DNA of 36,804 nucleotides from Trueperaceae bacterium (lineage in GTDB: Bacteria; Deinococcota; Deinococci; Deinococcales; Trueperaceae), in assembly GCA_007130355.1 (NCBI GenBank), contig SLSQ01000061.1, positions 1 to 36,804 of the forward strand, written 5' to 3'. Under the pieces are notes generated by a model. That model made no database searches. It was not told the DNA's origin and worked only from the letters and a program-made list of their open reading frames with translations. The stretch's first letter is position 1, and each line of letters opens with the position of its first letter. A program made the translations under genes and the position numbers. Shown here piece after piece: positions 1 through 8,254 of the stretch.

Positions 1-413
1 CCCTTGCGCCGCCCCCCGGCCTGACGCGCCATCGACGCGGCCGCGGGATGGAAGATCGCCGACCCGAGCCCGCCGATGGCGAGCACCAGGAAGAGCGCCC
101 AGACGGTGGGCACGACCGGAAGCAGGCTCATCAGCGCCGAACCGACGATCAGTCCCAGCGCGGCCGTGCGGCGTCGGCCCCAACGGTCGGCGAGGGCTCC
201 GGCGAACGCCTGCAGCACGTTGCTCGAGAACGAGATCAGGGCGACGAACCCGGCCAGCGCCGCCTCGCCCAGGCCGAAGCGGGCCTGGAGCGTCGGCAAC
301 AGTACGGGCAGGATGTTCGCGAAGGCGTCGTTCGTGGCGTGCGCCAACGTCAGCAGCACCGCCACACCGGCACCGCCCGCGGCGGCGGTTCGGCGCGCGG
401 CACGGCTCGTCAT
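1..413 (-). CDS. MFS transporter, Fsr-like (3' end outside window)
   Basis: This is the N-terminal 137 residues of a major facilitator superfamily efflux protein; the rest lies beyond the left edge. The ATG at 413 gives a short basic N-terminus, then a first membrane helix followed by HATNDAFANILPVLLP, a helix ending FAGALADRWGRRR (the MFS loop 2-3 signature), and GLGSAIFHPA. The HATND start and the GLGSA-FHP segment are typical of the fosmidomycin-resistance (Fsr) branch, so drug or metabolite export is the family-level guess. It follows the GNAT gene by only 4 nt on the same strand, so the two are probably co-transcribed. The substrate cannot be read from the sequence. Confidence 0.85.
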   Translation of the reverse strand, partial: MTSRAARRTAAAGGAGVAVLLTLAHATNDAFANILPVLLPTLQARFGLGEAALAGFVALISFSSNVLQAFAGALADRWGRRRTAALGLIVGSALMSLLPVVPTVWALFLVLAIGGLGSAIFHPAAASMARQAGGRRK

Positions 414-417
414 CCGG

Positions 418-1224
418 TCAATCTACCCGACGGTCCGGGACGAACCGGTACGGCGTCGTGCGGCCGTGGTCGTGGAACCCGAGACGTTCCAGGATCGGTC
501 GGCTCATCGGACCGGCGTCGACCGCCAGCCAGCGCGCGCCGAGCCGGAGCGCGTGGCGCGCCCGGGCGTGCAGCAGGCGGCGGTAGAGGCCCGAGCCGCG
601 CGCCTCGGGCACGGTCGCTCCGGCCAGCAGGGTCGCGAACGGACTTCCGGGCGTACGGGCCATGGTGCCGGTCGCGACCGGGCGATCGTCGACCCACGCC
701 ACCCAACCGGCCGCCGCCCCCGGGTCGGCGTCGTGCAGACCCCGCAGGCGCCCCACGACGCTGGCGGCGTGCTCCGGCCAGACCGCCTCGTGCACCGCCC
801 GGTACGCCGCCAGGTCGTCCTCGTGGTCCGGTGCGACGCGGCGGAGCCGGACGCCCGGCGCCGTGTCCGTCGCGACCGTGGCCGCGACGACGACGTGGGC
901 GGGCGCGAGGAGGAGCGTCTCCGGTTCCTCCGGCACGAAGCCGGCGGCGCGCAGCCGCGCCCCCAGGTCGGACGGCCGGTCGTGCGCGTACGTCTTCCAC
1001 TCCACCGCTCGGCCCAGGCGCGCGAAGCGGTCGCGCTCCGCCGCGATGACCGCGTCCGGGTCGGGCGCGCCGGCCAGGTCGGACCAGACGATCCAGGCGC
1101 CGCCGTCCGGCTCGAGGTGCCGGATCGTGCGCGCCGTGCGCTCGACCCGCACCGGCGGCAGCGCCGGTCCCCGGCGTTCGTGGCGGTCGAAGCTCGCGAG
1201 CAGATCGTTCGGTTCCGTCGTCAT
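418..1224 (-). CDS. GNAT family N-acetyltransferase
   Basis: A 268-residue acetyl-CoA-dependent acetyltransferase. The C-terminal half holds the GNAT core: a strand, then PEARGSGLYRRLL (acetyl-CoA pyrophosphate loop, motif A), then a helix-strand leading to ILERLGFHDHGRT, the usual GNAT ending. The N-terminal about 120 residues look like a second, degenerate GNAT-like half, as in tandem-GNAT proteins. The reading frame extends upstream to 1320, but I chose the ATG at 1224. It starts MTTEPNDLL and sits 8 nt after a TACTCT -10 box (leaderless pattern), and the longer form would run into the divergent diguanylate cyclase gene. The acceptor substrate is unknown. The MFS gene follows 4 nt downstream. 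Confidence 0.85.
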   Translation of the reverse strand: MTTEPNDLLASFDRHERRGPALPPVRVERTARTIRHLEPDGGAWIVWSDLAGAPDPDAVIAAERDRFARLGRAVEWKTYAHDRPSDLGARLRAAGFVPEEPETLLLAPAHVVVAATVATDTAPGVRLRRVAPDHEDDLAAYRAVHEAVWPEHAASVVGRLRGLHDADPGAAAGWVAWVDDRPVATGTMARTPGSPFATLLAGATVPEARGSGLYRRLLHARARHALRLGARWLAVDAGPMSRPILERLGFHDHGRTTPYRFVPDRRVD

Positions 1225-1232
1225 CGGCCGAC

Positions 1233-1238
1233 AGAGTA
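1233..1238 (-). promoter_or_regulatory. Candidate leaderless -10 box for GNAT gene
   Basis: On the minus strand this reads TACTCT, matching TANNNT, and lies 8 nt upstream of the ATG at 1224 with no Shine-Dalgarno between. I see no clear -35 element. Confidence 0.45.
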
Positions 1239-1276
1239 CGTCACGGGGTTCCCGCGACGCTCGAGCCCGTACGCCG

Positions 1277-1282
1277 TAGACT
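1277..1282 (+). promoter_or_regulatory. Candidate -10 box for diguanylate cyclase
   Basis: TAGACT (TANNNT) lies 10 nt before the ATG at 1293, with no Shine-Dalgarno in the gap. It faces the TACTCT box of the divergent GNAT gene, so both starts would sit almost directly on their transcripts. The -35 is not recognisable. Confidence 0.4.
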
Positions 1283-1292
1283 GCGGACGACC

Positions 1293-3161
1293 ATGCCGAA
1301 CGAACGGGAATCGACCGCACGCGCTCCGGCCCCGGACGCGCCCGCAGCGGAACGGAGCGCCATCCCGGAGCGGCTGGCGGAGGTCGCCGACCTGCTGCCG
1401 GGCGCCGTCTACCTGTTCCGGCGCGGGCCCGACGGAAGCTACTCGGTCCCGTACGCGAGCGGGCGCATCGAGGAGCTGTTCGACGTTCCCGCCGGTCACG
1501 CCACCGGCGACGTCGGCGAGGTCCTGAAGCGGGTCCACCCGGACGATCTCGGCCCCTACCGCGACTCGGTCGAACGCTCCGCCCGCGACCTCGCGCCGTG
1601 GCGCCACGAGTTCCGCGTGGTGCACGGAGACGGCACGGTGCGCTGGCTGGCCGGACAGGCGACCCCGCGGCGCGAGGAGGACGGCGGCGTCCTCTGGCAC
1701 GGCTACGTCTCGGACGTCACCGAGCGACGCGAGCTGCACGAACGGATGCGCACCCGGACGGCGACGCTGCGGCAGGTGACCGACGCGCTTCACGACGTGG
1801 TGGTCCGCGCCGGTCCGGACGGCACGATCGACTTCGTGACCCCCAGCCTCCGCACGGTCCTGGGCCTCGACCCCGACGACGCGATCGGCATGCCGGTCGC
1901 GTCGCTGTTCGACCCCAGCGCCGAGGCGACGGTCGAACGGATGCTCGCGGAGGGCGCACGACGCCCGGTCGAACTGCGCGGCGCGCGGCCCGACGGGCGC
2001 GACTCGTGGCTCGACGTCTCCTGCCGCACCCTCCCGGACGACACGGGCGGCGGCGCGGTCCTCGCCTGCCGCGACGTCACCCGTCGCGTCGCCGACCGGC
2101 GCGACCTGCAGCGACAGGCGACCCTGCGCCGCACCCTGATCGAGACCACCAACGAGATGTTGGCCGCCTCCCTCGGCGAGGACTTCTACCCGTTCCTGAT
2201 GGAACGCGCGATCGCGGTCGTGCCGGACGCCGAGGCGGGCAGCATGGTGTTCTGGAACGAGCAGGAGGAGCGCTACCGCTTCGTGGCCGCGCAGGGCTTC
2301 GACCTCGAGGTCTTGCGCTCGATTCCGCTCACGCCCGCCGAGTTGGGGCGCAGCGACCCGCCGCGGGTGGTGCGCATCCACGTCCACGACACCGAGGGGC
2401 GGTTGAGTCCGGAGAAGCTCGCACGGTTCGCCCACGCGGGGAACCTCGACCGGATCAAGATGACGCTCAGCGTACCGATCGAGACGGCGGGCCGGCTCCG
2501 GGGCTACCTGAACCTGGACAACTTCCGCGACCGAGAGGCGTTCGGTCCGGACGCGATCGAGGTCGCGGAGCTGCTGACGGCCCAGGTCGGGATCGCGCTG
2601 CAGCGCCTCGAGCTGGAACGCTCCCTGCGGACCGAACGGGCCCGCTACCGGCACCTCGCCGATCACGATCCGCTCACCGACCTGCCGAACCGGCGCCTGT
2701 TCCAGGACCGACTCGCACAGGCGCTCAAGCACGCGCGCCGCAGGAACGGACGCGTCGCGCTGGTGTACGTCGATCTGGACGCCTTCAAAGCCGTGAACGA
2801 CCGTTACGGACACGCGCTGGGCGACGCGCTGCTGACCGCCGTGGCGGGGCGCCTGCAGGAGGGCGTCCGGGAGGAGGACACGGTCGCCCGTCTGGGCGGC
2901 GACGAGTTCGCGGTGGTCCTCGCCGACGTGTCGGGCTCCGAGGCGGCCGAGACCGTCGAACGCAAGCTTCGTGCGGCCGTGGAGCGGCCGCTCGACGCGC
3001 ACGGGGTCCGGCTCCGGCCCCGCGCCAGCGTCGGCTTCGCCCTCCATCCGGACGACGGCGGCGACGGTGAAGCGTTGATGCGCGCGGCCGACGCCGCGAT
3101 GTACCGAGCCAAGCAGGAGCGCCGGTCCGCGACGCGATCCGGAGCGTCCCCCGAGCGCTGA
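1293..3161 (+). CDS. Diguanylate cyclase, PAS-PAS-GAF-GGDEF
   Basis: A 622-residue soluble sensor that should make cyclic-di-GMP from two GTP. Domains in order: PAS about 28-145 (ending GYVSDVTERRE), PAS about 160-270 (ending ACRDVTRR), GAF about 285-440, and GGDEF about 450-610. The GGDEF domain opens with DHDPLTDLPNRR, has the metal site in YVDLDAFK, an intact GGDEF at 535-539, and the inhibitory-site RxxD (REED) exactly five residues before it. Active synthesis with product inhibition is therefore expected. There is no membrane segment. The GAF segment resembles one in the converging cyclase at 3175-5121 (shared pattern A-I-x-x-V-P-x-A-x-A-G). The ligands are unknown. Its stop codon lies inside a palindrome shared with the neighbour. 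Confidence 0.93.
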   Translation: MPNERESTARAPAPDAPAAERSAIPERLAEVADLLPGAVYLFRRGPDGSYSVPYASGRIEELFDVPAGHATGDVGEVLKRVHPDDLGPYRDSVERSARDLAPWRHEFRVVHGDGTVRWLAGQATPRREEDGGVLWHGYVSDVTERRELHERMRTRTATLRQVTDALHDVVVRAGPDGTIDFVTPSLRTVLGLDPDDAIGMPVASLFDPSAEATVERMLAEGARRPVELRGARPDGRDSWLDVSCRTLPDDTGGGAVLACRDVTRRVADRRDLQRQATLRRTLIETTNEMLAASLGEDFYPFLMERAIAVVPDAEAGSMVFWNEQEERYRFVAAQGFDLEVLRSIPLTPAELGRSDPPRVVRIHVHDTEGRLSPEKLARFAHAGNLDRIKMTLSVPIETAGRLRGYLNLDNFRDREAFGPDAIEVAELLTAQVGIALQRLELERSLRTERARYRHLADHDPLTDLPNRRLFQDRLAQALKHARRRNGRVALVYVDLDAFKAVNDRYGHALGDALLTAVAGRLQEGVREEDTVARLGGDEFAVVLADVSGSEAAETVERKLRAAVERPLDAHGVRLRPRASVGFALHPDDGGDGEALMRAADAAMYRAKQERRSATRSGASPER

Positions 3162-3179
3162 ACCGAGGCGCGGTTCAGC
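3157..3179. terminator. Bidirectional hairpin containing both stop codons
   Basis: A perfect 9-bp inverted repeat (gctgaaccg / cggttcagc) with a 5-nt loop (aggcg). Each arm contains the TGA stop of one of the two convergent cyclase genes: 3159-3161 on plus, 3175-3177 on minus. No T-run follows on either strand, so termination would rely on the hairpin alone. Confidence 0.6.
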
Positions 3180-5121
3180 CGCGGACCGCTTCGGGCGCCT
3201 TCGCGCCGTCCCGGCCATGCTTCTCGCGGTACATGCGGCGGTCGGCCAGGCGCAGGAGCTGGTCGGCCGCGAGGGCGTCGGTCGGGAACGACGCGATCCC
3301 GACGTGCGCGACGAGGCGTCGGCCGCCTTCGCGCACCGTGGCCAGCGCCTCCGCGATCCGGCGTCCGGTCCGGGAGGCGTCGTGATGGCCCTGCTGCGGA
3401 AGGATGGCCAGGAACTCGTCCCCGCCCCAGCGGGCCACGACGTCCCCGGCCCGCACCGTCCGGCGGAGCGCGTCGGCTGCGGCGTTCAGCGCCCGATCGC
3501 CGGCGGCGTGTCCGAACCGATCGTTGATCGCCTTGAAGGCGCCGAGGTCGATCACGACCACCGCCACCGGTTGGTCGGCGCGTTCGGCGCGCGCGAGCGC
3601 GCGGTGCAGCTCCATCTCGGCGCCGCGACGGTTCAGAAGGCCGGTGAGCGCGTCGGTGACCGCGTCGCGGCGGGCGCGGTCGCGGTCGTGCGCGACGCGC
3701 AGCAGGGTGCGGGCGGTCAGCGACCACTGGCGCGCCATCCGCACCGAGTCGCGCCCGAACGCCGTGGCCCGGGTCGCGGAGTGCAGCACCAGGAGCGCGT
3801 CGACCGAGGTGCCGACCCGGACCGGAACGGTGAGGTCGGCGCGCACCCGTCCCAACGACGCGTCGAGCCCCGCCTCGCGACCGAGGCCGATGCGGCGCGC
3901 CATGCGCAGGTACCGCCCCCCCTGGGTCGCCAGGACCCGTGGAGCGGCCTCGCCCCAGGTCGCGCCCTCGGGGTCGTACCAGGCGCGCGCTTCGGCGTCG
4001 CCGACCCGCAGATCGTCGAGCGCGCCGAGGTCGTAGCCGAGCGTGGCCCGGAAGACGAAGGCGTCGCCCTCCGCCTCGCGCGCCAGGAGCGCCCCCGCGT
4101 CGGCGCCGGGGACCGACTCGATCGCGGTCTCGAGCAGCAGCGGGTGGAGCGCCTGGGTCGGCAGGTCCGGCAGGCGCTCCTGGAGCGAGATCATGCGCTC
4201 CTCCGCCTCGATCGTGGCCGCCCGCTCGAGCGCGGTCGCCAGCACCGGCGCGACGCCGCGGATCAGGGCCAGGTCGCCGCCGTACGGCGGTTCCGCTTCC
4301 GGGAACGACAGCGCCAGGACCCAGCGCGGCGCGTCGCGGCGACCGATCGGCGTGACCGACACGTGCGGATCGATCGGCAGGTCGGGCAGTGCGGCGCCGG
4401 AATCGGCGTACGGCGAAGCGAACACGGGCACGTCGTCCAGCAGCGCGCGCCACGCCAGGCCGGTCCCGCGTGGAAGGCCGGACGCGAGCGCTTCGCGGCG
4501 GGCGATCGCGCCCGCGCCGACGTCGGCCAGGACGTGCAGACGTCCGCCCCGGTCGACCAGCAACGCGCCGGCGCTGGCGCCGACCGCGTCCGTCAGGCGG
4601 CCGAGCGCCGCGGCCGCGACCGACTGGCTGCCGTCGGCGACCATCGGTAGCTCGGCCAGGTCCGCGGACAGGCGGGCTTGGATCGTGGCGTGCCGCTCGC
4701 GGAGGCGACCGGCGACCCCTTCCGCCAGGCGGATCCCTTCGGTCAGGTCGGCGTCCGGGATCGGCCCGGGACGCGCGACGCGGATCGCCTTGCGGACACC
4801 GCCGGGACAGGCGATCCCGAGCACGACCATCCCGCCGTCCGTGCCGCTCGGCGCGTCGACCCGGACCGGCGCGCCGTCCGCGAAGCAATCGGCCACCGCG
4901 CCGCAGTCGGGCGCGGCCGGAATCCAGGCGGGGCGGACGCCGTCGGGTCCGGAGGCGAGTTCGATGCCGCGCAGGCCGGTGGGGCCGTCCAACACGACGT
5001 CGGCCCACGCGTCCGGCCAGCGCCGGGCGAGCGCGTCCGCGACCCGGGTCCAGACCGGGCAGCGGGACCCGTCGATCGGGACGTCGTCGAAGAGGGGTTC
5101 GTCGTTCCAGCGCCACTGCAC
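3175..5121 (-). CDS. Diguanylate cyclase with GAF-type sensor region
   Basis: A 648-residue predicted cytoplasmic cyclic-di-GMP synthase. The N-terminal about 470 residues look like two or three GAF-type modules (about 20-135, 150-300 and 315-470); the last is clearly related to the GAF of the converging cyclase (AIESVPGADAGAL). A short coiled linker leads to the GGDEF domain: DALTGLLNRRG, VIDLGAFKAINDRFGH, then GGDEF intact at 566-570, with the RxxD inhibitory site (RAGD) five residues before it. The start is a GTG at 5121 with AAGGAG about 8 nt upstream. The gene converges on the first cyclase and the two share a 3' palindrome. The stimulus is unknown. Confidence 0.92.
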   Translation of the reverse strand: MQWRWNDEPLFDDVPIDGSRCPVWTRVADALARRWPDAWADVVLDGPTGLRGIELASGPDGVRPAWIPAAPDCGAVADCFADGAPVRVDAPSGTDGGMVVLGIACPGGVRKAIRVARPGPIPDADLTEGIRLAEGVAGRLRERHATIQARLSADLAELPMVADGSQSVAAAALGRLTDAVGASAGALLVDRGGRLHVLADVGAGAIARREALASGLPRGTGLAWRALLDDVPVFASPYADSGAALPDLPIDPHVSVTPIGRRDAPRWVLALSFPEAEPPYGGDLALIRGVAPVLATALERAATIEAEERMISLQERLPDLPTQALHPLLLETAIESVPGADAGALLAREAEGDAFVFRATLGYDLGALDDLRVGDAEARAWYDPEGATWGEAAPRVLATQGGRYLRMARRIGLGREAGLDASLGRVRADLTVPVRVGTSVDALLVLHSATRATAFGRDSVRMARQWSLTARTLLRVAHDRDRARRDAVTDALTGLLNRRGAEMELHRALARAERADQPVAVVVIDLGAFKAINDRFGHAAGDRALNAAADALRRTVRAGDVVARWGGDEFLAILPQQGHHDASRTGRRIAEALATVREGGRRLVAHVGIASFPTDALAADQLLRLADRRMYREKHGRDGAKAPEAVRG

Positions 5122-5244
5122 GCGGCACGCTCCTTCCGCGAGGCTCGCGGTTCCGTGGGGGGAGCCCGTCCACCGCCGTGCGGCGCGGGTCCTCCCCCTC
5201 TAGGATCGAGAGCATGCCCGAGGGGCGCTCCCCGGGTTCTTACG

Positions 5245-5260
5245 CGCGGCGCGGGCCGCG
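5245..5260 (-). terminator. Short GC hairpin after the M20 peptidase gene
   Basis: A perfect 6-bp inverted repeat, cgcggc / gccgcg with loop gcgg, starts 5 nt beyond the M20 peptidase stop codon. It has no T-tract. It is a plausible but weak terminator. Confidence 0.35.
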
Positions 5261-5265
5261 TCGGG

Positions 5266-6618
5266 TCAGGTCCGGACGCCCGACCAGAGCTCCAGGAAGC
5301 GGACGGTGGCGAGCGTGCCGCGATGCAGGTCGCGGGTCCGCAGGTGCTCGTTCGGTCCGTGGATCCGGCTGCCGGGATAACCGCAACCGATCCCGACGAT
5401 CGGCACGCCGAGGTCGTGCACGAACGGGTGCGCCGGCCCGGAACCGGGGCTGTTCGGCTGCAGCGCCGGCGGAACGCCGTACGTCTCCTCGAGGGCCCGC
5501 ACGGCGTGCGCGAAGAACGGGTCGCTCAGGTCGGAGCGCGCGGCCGGCTCGGCGTGCTGCAGCGGGATCACCCGCACGTCCTGGAACCCGTGCCGGTCGA
5601 GGTGCCGCCGGATCGCGTCGCGCACCGCGACGGGGTCCTGACCCGGCACCAACCGCAAGTCGAGCTTGGCGGTCGCTTCGCACGGAAGCACCGTCTTGGC
5701 GCCCTCGCCGCCGTAGCCGGCGTGGATGCCGTTCACGTTCAGGGTCGGCTCGAGGTACAGCGCCCGCTTCCAGGCGGCGCCGGCGAGGCCGCCCTGCCAC
5801 CGTTCGATGCCGAACGTCCGCGCCAGCTCCACCTCCTCGTCGGGAAGCGCGTCGACGTGCGCGAGCAGCGCGGCGTCGGGCGCCTCGATGCCGTCGCGGA
5901 ACCCTTCGATCGCGACGGTGCCGTCGGCGTCGCGGAGGCTGGCGACGGCGGCGCTCATGCGCCAGGCGGCGTCGTCGGCGACGGAGCCGAAGCTCGAGTG
6001 CAGGTCGCGGTCGGCGGTACGGACGTGCAGCTCGACGGTGACGATCCCCTTCATGCCGGCGAAGCTGACGGGACGCTCCGAGGCGTCGACGCCGCCGAAC
6101 TCCCAGAGGCACCCGTCGGCCCGCAAGGCGTCCCGGTGCGTGCGGACGTACTCCGGCAGGTGGGGGCTGCCGATCTCCTCCTCGCCCTCGATCAGGAAGG
6201 CGACGCCGAACGGAAGCGCTCCGTGCCGCTCGCGGAACGTCCGGAACGCCGCCAGGCGGGAGACCAGCTCGCCCTTGTCGTCGGCCGCGCCGCGGCCGTA
6301 GAGCGCGCCGTCCCGTTCGGTGAGCTCGAACGGAGGGGAGTCCCACGCTTCGACAGGGTCTTCGGGCTGGACGTCGTAGTGGTTGTAGAGGAGCAGCGTC
6401 GGGGCGCCCGGCACCTCGTGGCGGGCGTGGACCACCGGCGCTCCGCCGGTGTCGTGGAGGACGGGGTCGAACCCGTCCTCACGAAGGATGCCGGCGACCG
6501 CCTCGGCGGTCTCGGGAATGGCCCGCCCGTCAGCGGCGACCGACGGCGACGCCACCAAGCGCCGCAGCCGGTCGACCGCCTGAGCGTAGACCTCGCTCGA
6601 GAGCCGGTCCTCGCTCAC
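5266..6618 (-). CDS. M20 family metallopeptidase (dipeptidase)
   Basis: A 450-residue zinc aminoacylase/dipeptidase of the M20 family, probably cytoplasmic, hydrolysing imported di- or tripeptides. Metal-site motifs in order: the His of YNHYDVQPED, the Asp of GRGAADDKG, the catalytic Glu pair in IEGEEEIGSPH, and the distal His of GPNEHLRTRD near the C-terminus. The dimerisation (lid) domain lies between about residues 190 and 300. The GTG start at 6618 overlaps the TGA of the peptide-binding protein by 4 nt (GTGA), so the two are translationally coupled. This links peptide capture with peptide cleavage. The frame is open far upstream, but that part is the shadow of the binding-protein gene. 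Confidence 0.93.
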   Translation of the reverse strand: MSEDRLSSEVYAQAVDRLRRLVASPSVAADGRAIPETAEAVAGILREDGFDPVLHDTGGAPVVHARHEVPGAPTLLLYNHYDVQPEDPVEAWDSPPFELTERDGALYGRGAADDKGELVSRLAAFRTFRERHGALPFGVAFLIEGEEEIGSPHLPEYVRTHRDALRADGCLWEFGGVDASERPVSFAGMKGIVTVELHVRTADRDLHSSFGSVADDAAWRMSAAVASLRDADGTVAIEGFRDGIEAPDAALLAHVDALPDEEVELARTFGIERWQGGLAGAAWKRALYLEPTLNVNGIHAGYGGEGAKTVLPCEATAKLDLRLVPGQDPVAVRDAIRRHLDRHGFQDVRVIPLQHAEPAARSDLSDPFFAHAVRALEETYGVPPALQPNSPGSGPAHPFVHDLGVPIVGIGCGYPGSRIHGPNEHLRTRDLHRGTLATVRFLELWSGVRT

Positions 6619-8117
6619 CGCGGGGCGACGTCGATCATCCACAGCCGCTCGTCGGTGCGCGGCTCCCAGTCGATCGCGTCCGACACGCCGTACAGGTCCT
6701 GCGGCTTGTACAGGTAGATCGCGTACGCCCGTTCCGTCATGAGCTCGAGCGCGCCGCGGTACGCCTCGAGGCGCGCGTCGCGGTCGACGGTGCCGCGGCC
6801 GGCGTCGAGGAAGGCGTCGAGGTCGGGGTCGGAGGTGTAGGAGAGGAGCTCGTCGGTGCGGAGCAGCGACGGCAGGATGAAATCGGCGTCCAGTGGCGCG
6901 TTGCCCCAGCCGATCAGGTACAGGTCGGGTGCATTGCCGCTGAACAGGTCGCCGACGTAGGCGCCGTACTCGCGAATCTCGAGGTTCACGTCGATGCCGA
7001 CGGCGCCGAGCTGTTCGGCGACCGCCTGGGCCACGGCGGCGTCGCCGACGTAGCGGCCGTTCGGGCTCTGCAGCGTCAGTTCGAGGCCGCTGGCGTGGCC
7101 GGCCTCCGCGAGCAGCGTGCGGGCCGCGTCGGGGTCGTACGGGAACGGCTCGAACGCCGGGTCGTAGCCGAAGTCGACCTCGGTCAGCAGCGTGGTGGTG
7201 GGCGTGCCGCGACCGTCCAGGATCCCTTCGACGATCCCTTCGACGTCGACCGCCAGGTTCAGGGCGCGCCGCACGCGCGGGTCCTGGAGGGCTTCGTTTC
7301 CGGCGACCGAGTTGATGCCGACGTAGATGGCGCGGGCGCCGTCGACCGCCTTCAGCGACACGTCCGGCGCCGCTTCGAGGACCGGCGCGAGGGAGGGCGG
7401 AATCTGCGCGGCGACGTGCGCTTCGCCCGCCTGCAGGGCCGAGACGCGGGTGACCGCCTCCGGGGCGGGGCGGAAGGTCAGTCCGTCGACCGCCGGAGCG
7501 CCGCGCCAGTGGTCCTCGAACGCCTCGAGCCGCAGCTCGACGTCGCGCTGCCAGGAGACGAAGCGGAAGGCGCCGGTCCCGATCGGATTCCGGCCGAACC
7601 GTTCGGCCGCGCCGTCGCCGTCGAAGGCGTGCGGCGGCACGATCAGCAGCTCGCTGAAGTGGTGCTCCGCGAGCGGCATCGGGCGGGTGGTGCGGAGGGT
7701 CAGTTCGTGATCCCCGTGCACCTCGACCTCCTCGATGAAATCGAAGCCGCCACGGATGGCGGAGCCGGTCTCCTCGTCCAGGATCCGGGCCACGGTGAAC
7801 GCGACCGCCTCGGCCGTGAACGGCGTGTCGTCGTGAAAGAGGACGTCGTCCCGGAGCTCGAAGCGCCAGGTGGTCTCGTCGACCGCCTCCCACGACTCGG
7901 CCAGACCGGGAGCGTAGCCGCCCTCCGCCTCCTTGTCGAGCAGCGCGTCGAAGACGTTGATGAGCACGTTGAAGGTGGGGGTCTCACGGTTCAGGGTGGG
8001 GTCGAGGGTGGCGGCGTCGGCGGACTGCATGACGACCACGTTCTGCGCCGCGGCGCTGGCCGCGAGCAGAAGCGCGGCGACGACCGCGAGGAGTCGGGGG
8101 CGAAGAGGTAGGTGCAT
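6615..8117 (-). CDS. ABC transporter peptide-binding protein (family 5)
   Basis: A 500-residue extracellular solute-binding protein family 5 (DppA/OppA-like). Residues 1-25 form a Sec signal peptide (MHLPLRPRLL, hydrophobic core, ASAAAQ cleavage). The mature part has the family landmarks: SADAATLDPTLN, LAESWEAVDETTWRFELRDDVLFHD, and the later GTGAFRFVSW and DPRVRRALNLAVD. No lipobox cysteine is visible. ATG start with AAAGGAAGG upstream. It is the first gene of a two-gene operon with the M20 peptidase, and is divergent from the two permease genes at 8255-10005 that should form its membrane channel. The exact ligand (dipeptide, oligopeptide or glutathione) cannot be decided. Confidence 0.93.
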   Translation of the reverse strand: MHLPLRPRLLAVVAALLLAASAAAQNVVVMQSADAATLDPTLNRETPTFNVLINVFDALLDKEAEGGYAPGLAESWEAVDETTWRFELRDDVLFHDDTPFTAEAVAFTVARILDEETGSAIRGGFDFIEEVEVHGDHELTLRTTRPMPLAEHHFSELLIVPPHAFDGDGAAERFGRNPIGTGAFRFVSWQRDVELRLEAFEDHWRGAPAVDGLTFRPAPEAVTRVSALQAGEAHVAAQIPPSLAPVLEAAPDVSLKAVDGARAIYVGINSVAGNEALQDPRVRRALNLAVDVEGIVEGILDGRGTPTTTLLTEVDFGYDPAFEPFPYDPDAARTLLAEAGHASGLELTLQSPNGRYVGDAAVAQAVAEQLGAVGIDVNLEIREYGAYVGDLFSGNAPDLYLIGWGNAPLDADFILPSLLRTDELLSYTSDPDLDAFLDAGRGTVDRDARLEAYRGALELMTERAYAIYLYKPQDLYGVSDAIDWEPRTDERLWMIDVAPR

Positions 8118-8241
8118 CGGTTCCTTCCTTTCGGTACGGAGGGCGGGGGTGCGACGGACCCCTCCGGAGGGGCGACGTCGCGCCGACCCATCGTACGCGG
8201 CCCCAGGGCGAAAGGGCGTGAGGCGCAGGCGCCGCGCGGGA

Positions 8242-8247
8242 TAGGCT
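8242..8247 (+). promoter_or_regulatory. Candidate leaderless -10 box for permease operon
   Basis: TAGGCT lies exactly 7 nt before the GTG start at 8255, with no Shine-Dalgarno between. A poor -35 candidate (gtgagg at 8218-8223) sits 18 nt upstream of it. Confidence 0.5.
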
Positions 8248-8254
8248 GTCCGCC

